In this document: in pieces, positions 8,820 to 17,103 of the stretch
How the letters are laid out: every line of letters starts with the position of its first letter
How positions within the stretch are numbered: position 1 is the stretch's first letter
Assembly: GCA_016196925.1 (NCBI GenBank)
Contig: JACPWS010000024.1
Coordinates: forward strand, 1 to 46,278
Source of the DNA: Burkholderiales bacterium
GTDB taxonomy: Bacteria > Pseudomonadota > Gammaproteobacteria > Burkholderiales > Burkholderiaceae_D
DNA: 46,278 bases
Reading direction: 5' to 3'
Position numbers and translations under genes: made by a program
Notes under the pieces: generated by a model
The model's database searches: none
Told to the model about the DNA's origin: nothing
The model's input: only the letters and a program-made list of their open reading frames with translations

Positions 8820-9092
8820 TTAGTTTACCGCATCTTTCAAAGCTTTGCCAGGTTTAAATTTTGGCACTTTAGCGGATTTGATTTTAATCGCTTCGCCGGT
8901 GCGCGGATTGCGGCCAGTTCTGGCGGCACGCTTACCGACGGAGAAAGTGCCGAAGCCGACGAGGGTCACGGTTCCATTTTTCTTTAAGGTCGTTTTTACT
9001 GCACCGATCAACGCGTCCAGGGCACGCGACGAAGCCGCTTTGGATATGTCCGCTGTTTTCGCAATGTGATCGATCAACTCAGTTTTATTCAC
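8820..9092 (-). CDS. hupB: DNA-binding protein HU
   Basis: HU is a small histone-like dimer that bends and compacts DNA. The 90-residue sequence begins [21 protein letters not shown]. It carries the family signature [25 protein letters not shown] around residues 46-70, which forms the DNA-binding arm with its conserved NPRTGE turn. The start codon is GTG at 9092 with GAGGGGGC upstream; no ATG fits the HU N-terminus. The usual proteobacterial order is lon-hupB-tRNA-ppiD. Here hupB-tRNA-tRNA-ppiD is kept, but upstream of hupB lies divergent purT instead of lon. Confidence 0.97.
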   Translation of the reverse strand: MNKTELIDHIAKTADISKAASSRALDALIGAVKTTLKKNGTVTLVGFGTFSVGKRAARTGRNPRTGEAIKIKSAKVPKFKPGKALKDAVN

Positions 9093-9386
9093 TTATAGCC
9101 CCCTCACAAAAATTTTAATTTCGCGACGATGTATTCGATTATTTTATTGGTCGTGCATCTATCACGGCAAGCAGAAAATCTGCATCCGGTATTAGAGCAA
9201 GCAGGAAAGCATCATGTCAAGCGGTTTGCAAGCTTTCTGGCAATCTTCGGAGATTTCCACCCCGAATCAAAAGTATAATTTCATATTTACCTCTTCCATG
9301 TGTAACGGAACCTGCTGCGAGCAGCAAAAACCTAATTTGCTGCGGGCATCTTAAAATACGCGCTCCCGTTTTTTCGCCTTCATTTC

Positions 9387-10595
9387 ATGAACACTACTCA
9401 ATACATCGGCACTCCACTCTCCCATTCCGCTTGCAAGGTCATGCTGCTCGGTTCCGGCGAACTCGGCAAAGAAGTCATCATTTCGCTACAACGATTCGGC
9501 ATAGAAGTGATCGCGGTCGATCGCTATGAAAACGCACCCGGCCACCAGGTGGCGCATCGTGCCCACGTGATAGACATGACCGACGGCGTGGCGCTGGCGC
9601 GGCTGATAGAACTGGAACAGCCCGACTTGGTGGTGCCAGAGATTGAGGCGATCGCGACCGCAACGCTGCTGGAACTGGAACTGGCCGGCAAGACGCGCGT
9701 GATCCCTACCGCGCGCGCAGCCTGGTTGACCATGAATCGCGAAGGCATACGCCGGCTGGCAGCGGAGACCCTGGGCCTGGCCACTTCGCCTTACCGCTTC
9801 GCCGACAGCCTGGCTGAGTTGCAGCAAGCCTGTAGCGAAATCGGCTATCCCTGCGTCATCAAACCGGTGATGTCATCCTCCGGCAAAGGGCAATCCAAGA
9901 TCGACGGCGCCGATGAAGTCGCAGCTGCATGGGATTACGCCGCAGCCGGCGGCCGCGTCAAGGGCGGACGCGTGATCGTCGAAGGTTTCATCGATTTCGA
10001 TTACGAAATCACCCAGCTGACCGTGCGCGCCGTGGGTGCAGATGGCCAGATCCAGACCCAGTTCTGCGAACCTATCGGCCACGTGCAAGTCCAGGGCGAC
10101 TACGTCGAATCCTGGCAACCGCAGGCGATGCGTCCGCTGGCGCTGGAGCGCGCGCGTGAGATCGCCAAGAAAATCACCGACGACCTCGGCGGCTTGGGAG
10201 TGTTCGGGGTGGAGCTGTTCGTCAAAGACGATATGGTCTGGTTCTCGGAAGTCAGTCCGCGTCCGCACGACACCGGCATGGTCACCATGTCCAGCCAGGT
10301 GCAGAGCGAATTCGAGTTGCACGCCAAAGCGATTCTCGGCTTGCCGGTCGATGTCAGCTTGCGTAGTCCGGCGGCATCTGCCGTGATCTATGGCCAGCAT
10401 GAGGCGCCGGCGATCGCCTTCGAGGGCGTGGCGGACGCGCTGCAAGTTCCCGGCGTCGATATCCGTCTATTCGGCAAGCCGGAATCGTTCGCACGGCGCC
10501 GCATGGGGGTGGCGCTGGCCGCCGCGGCAGACACCGAACAGGCGCGCAGCCTGGCCAAGGCCGCCGCCGCCAAAATCAAGCCGGTTATTGTGTAG
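9387..10595 (+). CDS. purT: Formate-dependent phosphoribosylglycinamide formyltransferase (GAR transformylase 2)
   Basis: PurT makes formyl-GAR from GAR, formate and ATP, replacing folate-dependent PurN at the third step of purine synthesis. The 402-residue protein is an ATP-grasp enzyme. An N-terminal Rossmann-like region has [31 protein letters not shown]. Later come the ATP-grasp loop [16 protein letters not shown] (about 154-169) and the metal- and phosphate-binding region [30 protein letters not shown] (about 271-300). Length is normal. It is divergent from hupB across a 294-base gap with a possible -10 (TAAAAT) about 35 bases upstream. PurU, a formate producer, is encoded at 36683-37549. 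Confidence 0.97.
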   Translation: MNTTQYIGTPLSHSACKVMLLGSGELGKEVIISLQRFGIEVIAVDRYENAPGHQVAHRAHVIDMTDGVALARLIELEQPDLVVPEIEAIATATLLELELAGKTRVIPTARAAWLTMNREGIRRLAAETLGLATSPYRFADSLAELQQACSEIGYPCVIKPVMSSSGKGQSKIDGADEVAAAWDYAAAGGRVKGGRVIVEGFIDFDYEITQLTVRAVGADGQIQTQFCEPIGHVQVQGDYVESWQPQAMRPLALERAREIAKKITDDLGGLGVFGVELFVKDDMVWFSEVSPRPHDTGMVTMSSQVQSEFELHAKAILGLPVDVSLRSPAASAVIYGQHEAPAIAFEGVADALQVPGVDIRLFGKPESFARRRMGVALAAAADTEQARSLAKAAAAKIKPVIV

Positions 10596-10696
10596 CATCA
10601 GTGCGCCGGTGTAGTGTGCGCATTACACTGGCCGCATAATCGCTTATAGTCGCATTTCGCCCCCAAAAAAATCCTGATAAGTATTTCCAGTTGACC

Positions 10697-12304
10697 ATGA
10701 AGAATTTTGACGTAGCAATCGTAGGCAGCGGCCTGGCCGGACTCTCGGTCGCCCTGCATCTGGCGCAAACCCGCAAGGTGGCGGTCATTTCCAAGCGGGC
10801 GCTGCTGGACGGCGCCAGCGACTGGGCGCAGGGCGGGATCGCCGCCGTACTCGATTCGAACGACAGCCACGACCAGCACATTTCCGACACCCTGATTGCC
10901 GGCGGCGGTTTATGCGATGAAGGCGCGACCCGCTACATCATCGAACACGGCCGCGAAGCGATAGACTGGCTGATCGCCCAGGGTGTGCCGTTTACGCGCG
11001 ACGAGGACGCCGAACTCGGTTTCCACCTGACGCGCGAAGGCGGCCACAGCCAGCGCCGCATCATCCACGCGGCCGACGCCACCGGCCACGCGGTGCAAGT
11101 CACGCTGGAACAGCAAGTGCGCGCCCATCCGAATATCACCTTGTTCGAGCACCATTACGCGATCGACGTCATCACCTCAGCCAAGCTGGGCGACACCTCC
11201 CCTACCCCGCGCTGCCTGGGCCTGTATGTACAGGATGTCAAAACCGGCCAGGTGCACACCTTTGCGGCCCAGCACACCGTGATGGCGACCGGCGGCGCCG
11301 GCAAGGTCTATCTGTACACCACCAATCCCGACACCGCGACCGGCGACGGCATCGCAATGGCCTGGCGCGCCGGTTGCCGGGTCGGCAATATGGAATTCAT
11401 CCAGTTCCACCCGACCTGCCTGTACCATCCGTTTGCCAAATCCTTCCTGATCACCGAAGCGGTGCGCGGCGAAGGCGGTATCCTGAAGTTGCCGGCCGAA
11501 GCCGGCGCCGCTGCCGGCAGCCGCTTCATGAGCGCGCATGACGAGCGCATGGAGTTGGCGCCGCGCGATGTGGTGGCGCGCGCCATCGACTTTGAAATGA
11601 AGAAGCGCGGCCTCGATTATGTGGAGCTCGACATCAGCCACCAGCCGCCGGAATTTTTAAAAGAACACTTCCCCACGATTTATGCGCGCTGCCTGGAACT
11701 AGGCATAGACATCACCAGGCAGCCGATACCGGTGGTGCCGGCCGTGCATTTCACTTGCGGCGGCATCGTCACCGACACCGCCGGCCGCACCGACCTGCCA
11801 GGCTTGTATGCGGTCGGCGAAACCGCCTACACCGGCCTGCACGGCGCCAATCGCCTGGCCAGCAACTCGCTGCTGGAATGCCTGGTAGTCGGCCGCGCCG
11901 CCGCCGAGCATATCGCCAGCCAGGAAGTCGTCGCACCAAGCGCGCTGCCAGCCTGGGATGAAAGCCGCGTCTCGGACGCCGATGAAGAAGTGGTGATCGC
12001 GAATAACTGGGATGAATTGCGCCGCTTCATGTGGAATTATGTCGGCATCGTGCGCACCACCAAACGCCTGGAGCGCGCCCAGCACCGCATCCGCTTGCTG
12101 AAGGAAGAGATAGACGAGTACTACGCAAACTTCCGCATCTCGAATAACTTGCTGGAATTGCGCAACCTGGTCGAAGTCGCCTCGCTGATCGTCAACAGCG
12201 CGCTGTCGCGTCGCGAAAGCCGTGGCCTGCACTTCAGCCGCGATTATCCTGACACCTTGCCGAAAGCGCTGCCGACGGTGTTGTCGCCACGGCGCAAGAA
12301 ATAA
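10697..12304 (+). CDS. nadB: L-aspartate oxidase
   Basis: NadB is the flavoprotein that oxidises L-aspartate to iminoaspartate, the first step of de novo NAD synthesis. The 535-residue protein starts with the FAD dinucleotide fold ([19 protein letters not shown]). Other flavoprotein signatures are [14 protein letters not shown], the catalytic-region [31 protein letters not shown], and the C-terminal FAD contact [23 protein letters not shown]. An in-frame TTG lies six bases upstream, but the ATG at 10697 starts directly before the FAD fold. nadA and nadC lie 2.3 kb away on the other strand, so the pathway is split into two converging units. Confidence 0.97.
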   Translation: MKNFDVAIVGSGLAGLSVALHLAQTRKVAVISKRALLDGASDWAQGGIAAVLDSNDSHDQHISDTLIAGGGLCDEGATRYIIEHGREAIDWLIAQGVPFTRDEDAELGFHLTREGGHSQRRIIHAADATGHAVQVTLEQQVRAHPNITLFEHHYAIDVITSAKLGDTSPTPRCLGLYVQDVKTGQVHTFAAQHTVMATGGAGKVYLYTTNPDTATGDGIAMAWRAGCRVGNMEFIQFHPTCLYHPFAKSFLITEAVRGEGGILKLPAEAGAAAGSRFMSAHDERMELAPRDVVARAIDFEMKKRGLDYVELDISHQPPEFLKEHFPTIYARCLELGIDITRQPIPVVPAVHFTCGGIVTDTAGRTDLPGLYAVGETAYTGLHGANRLASNSLLECLVVGRAAAEHIASQEVVAPSALPAWDESRVSDADEEVVIANNWDELRRFMWNYVGIVRTTKRLERAQHRIRLLKEEIDEYYANFRISNNLLELRNLVEVASLIVNSALSRRESRGLHFSRDYPDTLPKALPTVLSPRRKK

Positions 12305-12321
12305 CGCCGGCAGTCAAATGG

Positions 12322-12366
12322 ATGCCGCCGCAACCAGTATTCATGCGGGTTGCGGCGGCATTTTTA
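12322..12366 (+). terminator. Rho-independent terminator after nadB
   Basis: A 14-base-pair stem (ATGCCGCCGCAACC at 12322-12335 with its complement at 12348-12361) is followed by TTTTTA. It starts 17 bases after the nadB stop. The convergent response regulator gene ends at 12380, so read-through in the other direction may also be limited. Confidence 0.9.
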
Positions 12367-12379
12367 TGGTGAAAAAGCT

Positions 12380-13198
12380 TCACATTTGTTGAAACAAATG
12401 CGTGTGATTGCGGCTGACTTCCAGTTTTTCGGCATGGCCTTTCAAACTGAGCAACTGGCGTCCACGAAAATCCCGCGTCACTTCGGCAATCGCCGAGGCG
12501 CGCACCAGGGTGGAACGATGGATGCGCCAGAATTCTTTCGGGTCCAGCTCGTCTTCCAGCTCTTTCAGCGATTTACGTATCAGGTATTCTGCCGATTCAG
12601 TCTGCACCAGCGTGTATTTTTCATCGGATTTAAAGAACAGGATTTCCCTGGTGCTGATCATGCGCAGGGTGGTCCCTACGCTCGCCTGTATCCAGCGCAA
12701 ATACTCGCGTTGCTGGCCTTGTTGCTGGCGCATTAGCTGGGTCAGCAATTGTTCGACTTCGTTCGCATAAGACGTCGCCGCGGCGGGAGCCGGGGTCGCC
12801 TGTGCCGAGCGCTGTTCCGCTACCCGCTGCCGGATGCGCTCGCAAGTCTGCTGCAAGCGACCCAACTCTACCGGCTTCAATAAATAATCGAGCGCGCCGC
12901 GCTCGAAGGCTTGGATCGCGTATTCGTTATAGGCCGTCACAAACACCAGTTGCGCTTGTTGCGCCAACTGGCTGGCGGCTTCGATGCCGTTTTTACCGGG
13001 CATGCGTATATCCAGAAAAATCACATCCGGACGCAAGATTTCTGCCTGCTCCAGGGCGGCGATCCCATTCGCCGCCTCACCGACTATCTGCAGCGCCGGC
13101 CATGCCTGCTGCAAGCGCAGCCGCAATTGATCGCGCATCGGCGCCTCATCATCCACCAGCAACGCAGTGATTTTTGAATTGAGAGATAAATCTGCCAT
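12380..13198 (-). CDS. LytTR-family response regulator
   Basis: This is the response regulator of a LytS/LytR-type two-component system. The N-terminal receiver domain (about residues 9-130) has the acidic pair DDE at 16-18, the phosphorylation aspartate D63 in VIFLDIRMPGKNG and the lysine in YLLKPVE. A linker rich in Ala and Gln follows, then a C-terminal LytTR DNA-binding domain (about 165-270) with ILFFKSDEKYTLVQTE and EFWRIHRSTLVR. The ATG at 13198 is preferred over the GTG at 13210 because AAGGTG sits at proper spacing before it. The upstream kinase gene ends 13 bases before. Target genes cannot be read from the window. Confidence 0.9.
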   Translation of the reverse strand: MADLSLNSKITALLVDDEAPMRDQLRLRLQQAWPALQIVGEAANGIAALEQAEILRPDVIFLDIRMPGKNGIEAASQLAQQAQLVFVTAYNEYAIQAFERGALDYLLKPVELGRLQQTCERIRQRVAEQRSAQATPAPAAATSYANEVEQLLTQLMRQQQGQQREYLRWIQASVGTTLRMISTREILFFKSDEKYTLVQTESAEYLIRKSLKELEDELDPKEFWRIHRSTLVRASAIAEVTRDFRGRQLLSLKGHAEKLEVSRNHTHLFQQM

Positions 13199-13211
13199 GA
13201 GGTTTTTCACC

Positions 13212-14087
13212 TTATTTGAGAGGAAGCTGCAAACAAAGCCGCGCCCCGCCTTCTGGCGGCGCTTCGATGATAATGCGGGCTTTCGCTCCGTACAAGACCT
13301 TCAGGCGTTCACGGATATTGGTCAGGCCCACGCCTTCATCAGCATTCAGATTGAAGCCGACGCCATTGTCGCTGACGGCTAGCTGCAACTCATTCCCTAC
13401 CTGGCGGGCGACGACCGCGATATGCCCGCCCTCTATCTTGGGTTCCAGGCCGTGCTTGATCGCGTTTTCCACCAGGGTCTGTATCATCATGGACGGACAT
13501 TCCGCCTGAGCCAACTCCGCCGGCAAGTCGAGGTGATACGTCAGGCGATCTTGCATCCTGGCCTGCATGATGCTCAGGTAGGCGCGTGACAATTCCATTT
13601 GCTGCCCCAGCTTGCCCGTTCCTTGCTGGCGGATTTGCGGCAACGCAGCGCGCAAGTATTTGATCAAGTCGGCATGCACCAGCGCCGCCCGCGCCGGATT
13701 GGTCTCTATCAGCTGACTGATCAGGGCCAGCGTATTAAATAAAAAATGCGGTTCGATCTGCGCTTGCAAAGCCGCCACTTCGGCCTCTAACAGACGGCGC
13801 TCCAGCGCCTCGACATCCGCCCTGGTCGCCGCGGCGCTCGCGGCCAGTTCGGCCTTGTGTTTACCACCAGCCAGACTCTTGATCAAGATCGAAGAAAACA
13901 CGACGAAGGGCATCAGCGCCCCCAGGCCCAGCATGCCGCCCAGGATCATCGCCAATAAAGAAACGCCGGCCAGATAGCGCCACGAGATCACCGCCAGCCA
14001 GTCGAAAAACTGCCACCAGATGACTTTGCTTGTCCGGCAAACCTCCTGTACAAACGCCAGCACTTGATTGTCGTCGGTGCTTTTCAT
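13212..14087 (-). CDS. LytS/YehU-like sensor histidine kinase
   Basis: This is a membrane histidine kinase of the HisKA_7TM-free LytS/YehU type (His_kinase domain plus HATPase). From the ATG at 14087 it has 291 residues. The N-terminal region has two hydrophobic segments (residues about 35-75, YLAGVSLLAMILGGMLGLGALMPFVVFSSILI) and then a coiled-coil stretch (ALERRLLEAEVAALQAQ). The phospho-acceptor histidine lies in IEPHFLFNTL. ATP-binding boxes are LVENAIKHGLEPK and DNGVGFN...GVGLTNIRERL. The start codon overlaps the stop of the upstream small gene by four bases (ATGA), indicating translational coupling. A longer reading start exists but would run deep into that gene. Confidence 0.9.
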   Translation of the reverse strand: MKSTDDNQVLAFVQEVCRTSKVIWWQFFDWLAVISWRYLAGVSLLAMILGGMLGLGALMPFVVFSSILIKSLAGGKHKAELAASAAATRADVEALERRLLEAEVAALQAQIEPHFLFNTLALISQLIETNPARAALVHADLIKYLRAALPQIRQQGTGKLGQQMELSRAYLSIMQARMQDRLTYHLDLPAELAQAECPSMMIQTLVENAIKHGLEPKIEGGHIAVVARQVGNELQLAVSDNGVGFNLNADEGVGLTNIRERLKVLYGAKARIIIEAPPEGGARLCLQLPLK

Positions 14088-14356
14088 TGTTCTGGTTCCG
14101 ATGGTGAGTTGTCCGTGGCGCTCAGGTCCGCTTTGGGCAGCACACATTTAAGCACGAGAGAGGCCAGCACTACCAGCTGTACGATGCCATGCAATTGCAA
14201 GATACTGCCTGCGAATAAAGCCAGCAGGGATGCCAGCAACAGCTTTTTCCATGACATCTGAGCTATGGCAGCGGTATAGCGCTGCCAGACATAGCGCACG
14301 GCGTCGGCCGCGTTCAAGACAAATTCCAGCACTGGGTTAGATTTAGTCGCATTCAT
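14084..14356 (-). CDS. Small membrane protein resembling the adjacent kinase's N-terminal domain
   Basis: This is a 90-residue protein with a hydrophobic hairpin at about residues 38-70 (KLLLASLLALFAGSILQLHGIVQLVVLASLVLKCVL). Laid against the kinase encoded directly downstream it aligns without gaps over about 65 residues with about 21 identities: VL-FV near the start, then W, SW, SLLA, G, L-L, VV, S and K at matching positions. It therefore looks like a free-standing copy of the kinase's membrane domain. Its stop overlaps the kinase start by four bases, so the two are made together. A role in tuning or sensing for the kinase is inference. I know of no named family. Confidence 0.78.
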   Translation of the reverse strand: MNATKSNPVLEFVLNAADAVRYVWQRYTAAIAQMSWKKLLLASLLALFAGSILQLHGIVQLVVLASLVLKCVLPKADLSATDNSPSEPEQ

Positions 14357-14584
14357 GATTTTTCTCCTGGGGTTTTGTTGGCATCCGCACTATCCGATCA
14401 GCGCGGCGCTGTTTGATCCATGTCTGCATCATAGCCAGCCGGATTTGCCATCGCCAGCGCGCTGCGACTAAGGGTGAAATGCCATGGCCTGGCGGTAGCG
14501 CTGAGAGATAAGCGGGAGAAAACCAGAGCAACTGGGTATGGCGAAACCAGCCTGCGCTGCCCCGGAGCGGCTGTACGTCGCGAA

Positions 14585-14629
14585 GAAAATGCCGCCAGAA
14601 CCCGGCGCGTATGCGGGCGCTGGCGGCAT
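14585..14629 (-). terminator. Probable terminator after nadC
   Basis: Arms ATGCCGCCAG (14589-14598) and CTGGCGGCAT (14620-14629) form a perfect 10-base-pair stem. On the minus strand it is followed by TTTTCTTCG. It lies 22 bases after the nadC stop. The loop of 21 bases is long and the T run short, so efficiency is uncertain. Confidence 0.6.
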
Positions 14630-14650
14630 CTGGTGGCGCCGATGCAGAAC

Positions 14651-15517
14651 TTAGAGTATCCGCAAAGAATAATCGGTCGCCTTGATATCCTTGGTCAGGC
14701 TGCCGATGGAAATGCGGTCCACGCCGGTTTCGGCAATCGCGCGCACCGAACTGCGGTCGACCCCGCCGGACGCTTCCAGCAAGGCGCGGCCGGCGTTAAT
14801 GTCGACTGCCGCGCGCAGCATGCCGGGGTCGAAATTGTCGAGCAGGATGGACTTTGCACCGGCCGCCAATGCCGCTTGCAATTCGTCCAGGCTTTCCACT
14901 TCTATCTGTATGCTGACGCCGGCGTTCAGGCTCAGCGCCTGCTGCATCGCCGCGGCGATACCGCCGGCCGCGGCGATATGGTTTTCCTTGATCAGGATGC
15001 CGTCGTACAGAGCCAGGCGCTGATTCTGGCCGCCGCCCACGCGCACCGCGTATTTTTGCGCCAGGCGCAGACCGGGCAAGGTCTTGCGGGTATCCAGGAT
15101 GGCGGCTTTGGTGCCGGCTATCAGCGCGACGTAGTTAGAAGTCGCGCTCGCCACGGCGGACAAGAGCTGCAGGAAATTCAGCGCCGAGCGTTCGGCGGTC
15201 AGCAAGGCGCGTGCCGGGGCTTCGATTTTGCAGACCACGGAATTCGCGCGCATCGCGTCGCCTTCGGCATATTGCCAATCGACTTGGATGCTGGCGTCGC
15301 ACTGCGCCATCACCGCATCGAACCACGGTGCGCCGCACAGGATGGCGTCTTCGCGCACGATGACTTGTGCTTTGACACGTTCAGCGGCCGGCACCAGCAA
15401 GCCGGTCAGATCGGTGGCGCCGACGTCTTCTGTCAGGGCATCGCGGATATTGCGCTCGAAAGCCAGCTGCAGGTCGGCGTCGAAAGGCTGATGGAGATTT
15501 TTCAGATTGCTAGACAT
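14651..15517 (-). CDS. nadC: Quinolinate phosphoribosyltransferase (decarboxylating)
   Basis: NadC converts quinolinate and PRPP to nicotinate mononucleotide, carbon dioxide and pyrophosphate. The 288-residue protein has the usual N-terminal sandwich domain (DALTEDVGATDLTGLLVP) and an alpha/beta barrel. Conserved stretches are ERSALNFLQLLSAVAS, the substrate-binding DTRKTLPGLRLAQKYAVRVGGGQNQRLALYDGILIKENHI (about 138-177), EVESLDEL, and LLDNFDP, ASGGVD and DRISIGSLTKD near the end. The start codon directly abuts the nadA stop with no gap, so nadA and nadC form one unit. Confidence 0.97.
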   Translation of the reverse strand: MSSNLKNLHQPFDADLQLAFERNIRDALTEDVGATDLTGLLVPAAERVKAQVIVREDAILCGAPWFDAVMAQCDASIQVDWQYAEGDAMRANSVVCKIEAPARALLTAERSALNFLQLLSAVASATSNYVALIAGTKAAILDTRKTLPGLRLAQKYAVRVGGGQNQRLALYDGILIKENHIAAAGGIAAAMQQALSLNAGVSIQIEVESLDELQAALAAGAKSILLDNFDPGMLRAAVDINAGRALLEASGGVDRSSVRAIAETGVDRISIGSLTKDIKATDYSLRIL

Positions 15518-16651
15518 TTAGGCCGGACCTATACCAGAAAATAATTTCGCTTCCTTGGCCAGATCGGCGGAAGGACGCACATTGGCTTTTTTCGCTGCCG
15601 CAAAATCCAGCATGCGGTCTATGCACAGCCTGGCTTGTTGGCCGACGGCGGGATCGACCCGGATTTCATTGGCGCCGCTTTCCAGCACCTGGGCCAGATT
15701 CGCCAGGCCGTTCATCGCCATCCATGGGCAATGCGCGCAGCTCTTGCAAGTGGCGCTATTGCCGGCGGTGGGCGCCACGATGAAACGCTTGCCGGGCGCG
15801 GCCAGCTGCATCTTGTGCAGGATGCCGTTGTCGGTGGCGACGATGAATTCTTCGGCATCCATGGTTTGCGCCGCATGTATCATCTGCGAAGTGGAGCCGA
15901 CCACGTCGGCCAGCGCCACCACGGCGGCCGGCGATTCCGGATGCACCAGAATCTTGGCGTTCGGGTGCTCGGCTTTCAGCAAATCGAGTTCTATCCCTTT
16001 GAATTCGTCATGCACCAGGCAGGAACCCTGCCACAGCAGCATGTCGGCCCCGGTCTGCTGCTGGATATAGCCGCCCAGATGCTTGTCCGGCGCCCACAAT
16101 ATCTTTTTGCCCTGGGCATGCAGGTGGGCCACGATATCCAGGCCTATGCTGGAGGTCACCATCCAGTCGGCGCGCGCTTTCACGGCGGCGCTGGTATTCG
16201 CATACACCACCACGGTGCGGTCGGGATGGGCGTCGCAGAACGCGGCAAACTCGTCGGCCGGGCAACCAAGATCGAGCGAACAGGTCGCATCGAGATCGGG
16301 CATCAGTATGGTTTTTTCCGGACTCAGGATTTTGGCGGTTTCGCCCATGAATCTGACGCCGGCCACCACCAGGGTCTTGGCTGGGTGATCGCGCCCGAAG
16401 CGCGCCATTTCCAGCGAATCGGATACGCAACCGCCGGTTTCTTCGGCCAGGTCTTGCAGCTCGGGATCGACGTAATAATGCGCGACCAGCACCGCTTGTT
16501 TTTCTTTTAATAGCTGACGGATACGCTCTTTCAGCGCCAGTTTTTCCTGCGCGCTGGGCGCATCCGGCACGCGCGCCCAGGCATTGGCGGTGCAACTGCT
16601 ACCCACCTCCATCTGCGGACGCTCGAACTCGACTACTTTAGTTGTTTCCAT
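15518..16651 (-). CDS. nadA: Quinolinate synthase A
   Basis: NadA condenses iminoaspartate with dihydroxyacetone phosphate to quinolinate using a [4Fe-4S] cluster. The 377-residue protein has three repeated domains. Cluster cysteines expected for the family lie in [14 protein letters not shown] (near 150), [11 protein letters not shown] (near 210) and [15 protein letters not shown] (near 300). Other family stretches are [33 protein letters not shown] and [21 protein letters not shown]. An N-terminal extension of about 25 residues precedes the conserved domain. It is the first gene of nadA-nadC. A repeated palindromic site lies about 55 bases upstream. Confidence 0.97.
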   Translation of the reverse strand: METTKVVEFERPQMEVGSSCTANAWARVPDAPSAQEKLALKERIRQLLKEKQAVLVAHYYVDPELQDLAEETGGCVSDSLEMARFGRDHPAKTLVVAGVRFMGETAKILSPEKTILMPDLDATCSLDLGCPADEFAAFCDAHPDRTVVVYANTSAAVKARADWMVTSSIGLDIVAHLHAQGKKILWAPDKHLGGYIQQQTGADMLLWQGSCLVHDEFKGIELDLLKAEHPNAKILVHPESPAAVVALADVVGSTSQMIHAAQTMDAEEFIVATDNGILHKMQLAAPGKRFIVAPTAGNSATCKSCAHCPWMAMNGLANLAQVLESGANEIRVDPAVGQQARLCIDRMLDFAAAKKANVRPSADLAKEAKLFSGIGPA

Positions 16652-16703
16652 GATTCCATCTACACAAAAAAATATACGTCTGGGCTGCTGTTTGAAGGCG
16701 AAA

Positions 16704-16727
16704 CATACTGGAGGGGAGTATATTTTT
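16704..16727 (-). promoter_or_regulatory. Repeated palindromic site ahead of nadA (TACT-N7-AGTA)
   Basis: The core TACTGGAGGGGAGTA at 16706-16720 is followed by an AT-only run. The same 24 bases occur with one mismatch at 41067-41090, ahead of the SBF transporter unit and in the same orientation relative to the downstream gene. The spacing TACT-N7-AGTA with a G-tract is the layout known for operators of the CsoR/RcnR/FrmR family. No such regulator is encoded here, so the assignment is inference. The site lies 53 bases from the nadA start codon. Confidence 0.5.
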
Positions 16728-16852
16728 TTACGCCTTAAAACATAACGGCAACAAGCCGATTTTTGCAGATACTCCCATAAAATCGGCCCTGTTTGCGTTA
16801 AACGTTACGCTCTCAAACCGGCTGCACCTTAATTTACGGACACCCTTCAAAC

Positions 16853-17029
16853 CGTCATTCCGGCAGCTTCAAGGTGTAGCAGGGGTTTATGGGGGCATGC
16901 CCCCCCCATACCTGCGCAACGATCTTCGCTTGCAAGCGAAGATTCCTAAAGCGTGAGCCGGAATCCAGCGTCGTTCCAGGCACGCGAAAAAACGTCATTG
17001 GATCCCAGCTAAAAGCACGCTGGGATGAC
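16853..17029. repeat. Composite intergenic palindromic repeat, copy A
   Basis: The block opens with CGTCATTCCGGC and contains GCCGGAATCCAGCG near 16956. A second palindrome (GATCCCAGC...GCTGGGATGAC) closes it. Inside lies the two-hairpin module, here on the minus strand: hairpin 1 at 16922-16943 (arms ATCTTC/GAAGAT around GCTTGCAAGC) and hairpin 2 at 16888-16910 (arms TATGGGGG/CCCCCATA). They are joined by a linker reading CGTTGCGCAGG on the minus strand. Copies B (35161-35315) and C (45513-45702) share the linkers but not the arms. Confidence 0.8.
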
Positions 17030-17103
17030 ATTGCAAATAGGATTTGTCGATCAAAGCCGCGTCAGCTAACGCTGATCGCAGTCACCAACCACCAGTATAC
17101 CTC

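Larger units (their letters stand above)
16652..17103. other. 452-base intergenic region between nadA and the M13 peptidase gene
   Basis: This region holds the nadA leader with the TACT-N7-AGTA site at 16706-16720 and then a block of palindromic repeats from 16853 to about 17029. Between 16730 and 16850 I see nothing beyond AT-rich sequence that could include the nadA promoter. No coding frame in it looks real. The downstream end belongs to the 3' side of the peptidase gene. Confidence 0.6.

Noticed and set aside
8846..9069. Plus-strand frame opposite hupB
   Set aside because: It is a complement of a well-conserved HU gene, with no independent support.
14343..14531. A 62-codon open frame upstream of the small kinase-like protein
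   Set aside because: It overlaps the start of that gene, has no ribosome site and no protein-like pattern; the region is more likely the promoter.
16853..16943. CRISPR array or tRNA-like RNA suggested by repeated hairpins
   Set aside because: There is no regular repeat-spacer pattern, no cas gene and no cloverleaf; copies are far apart and single.
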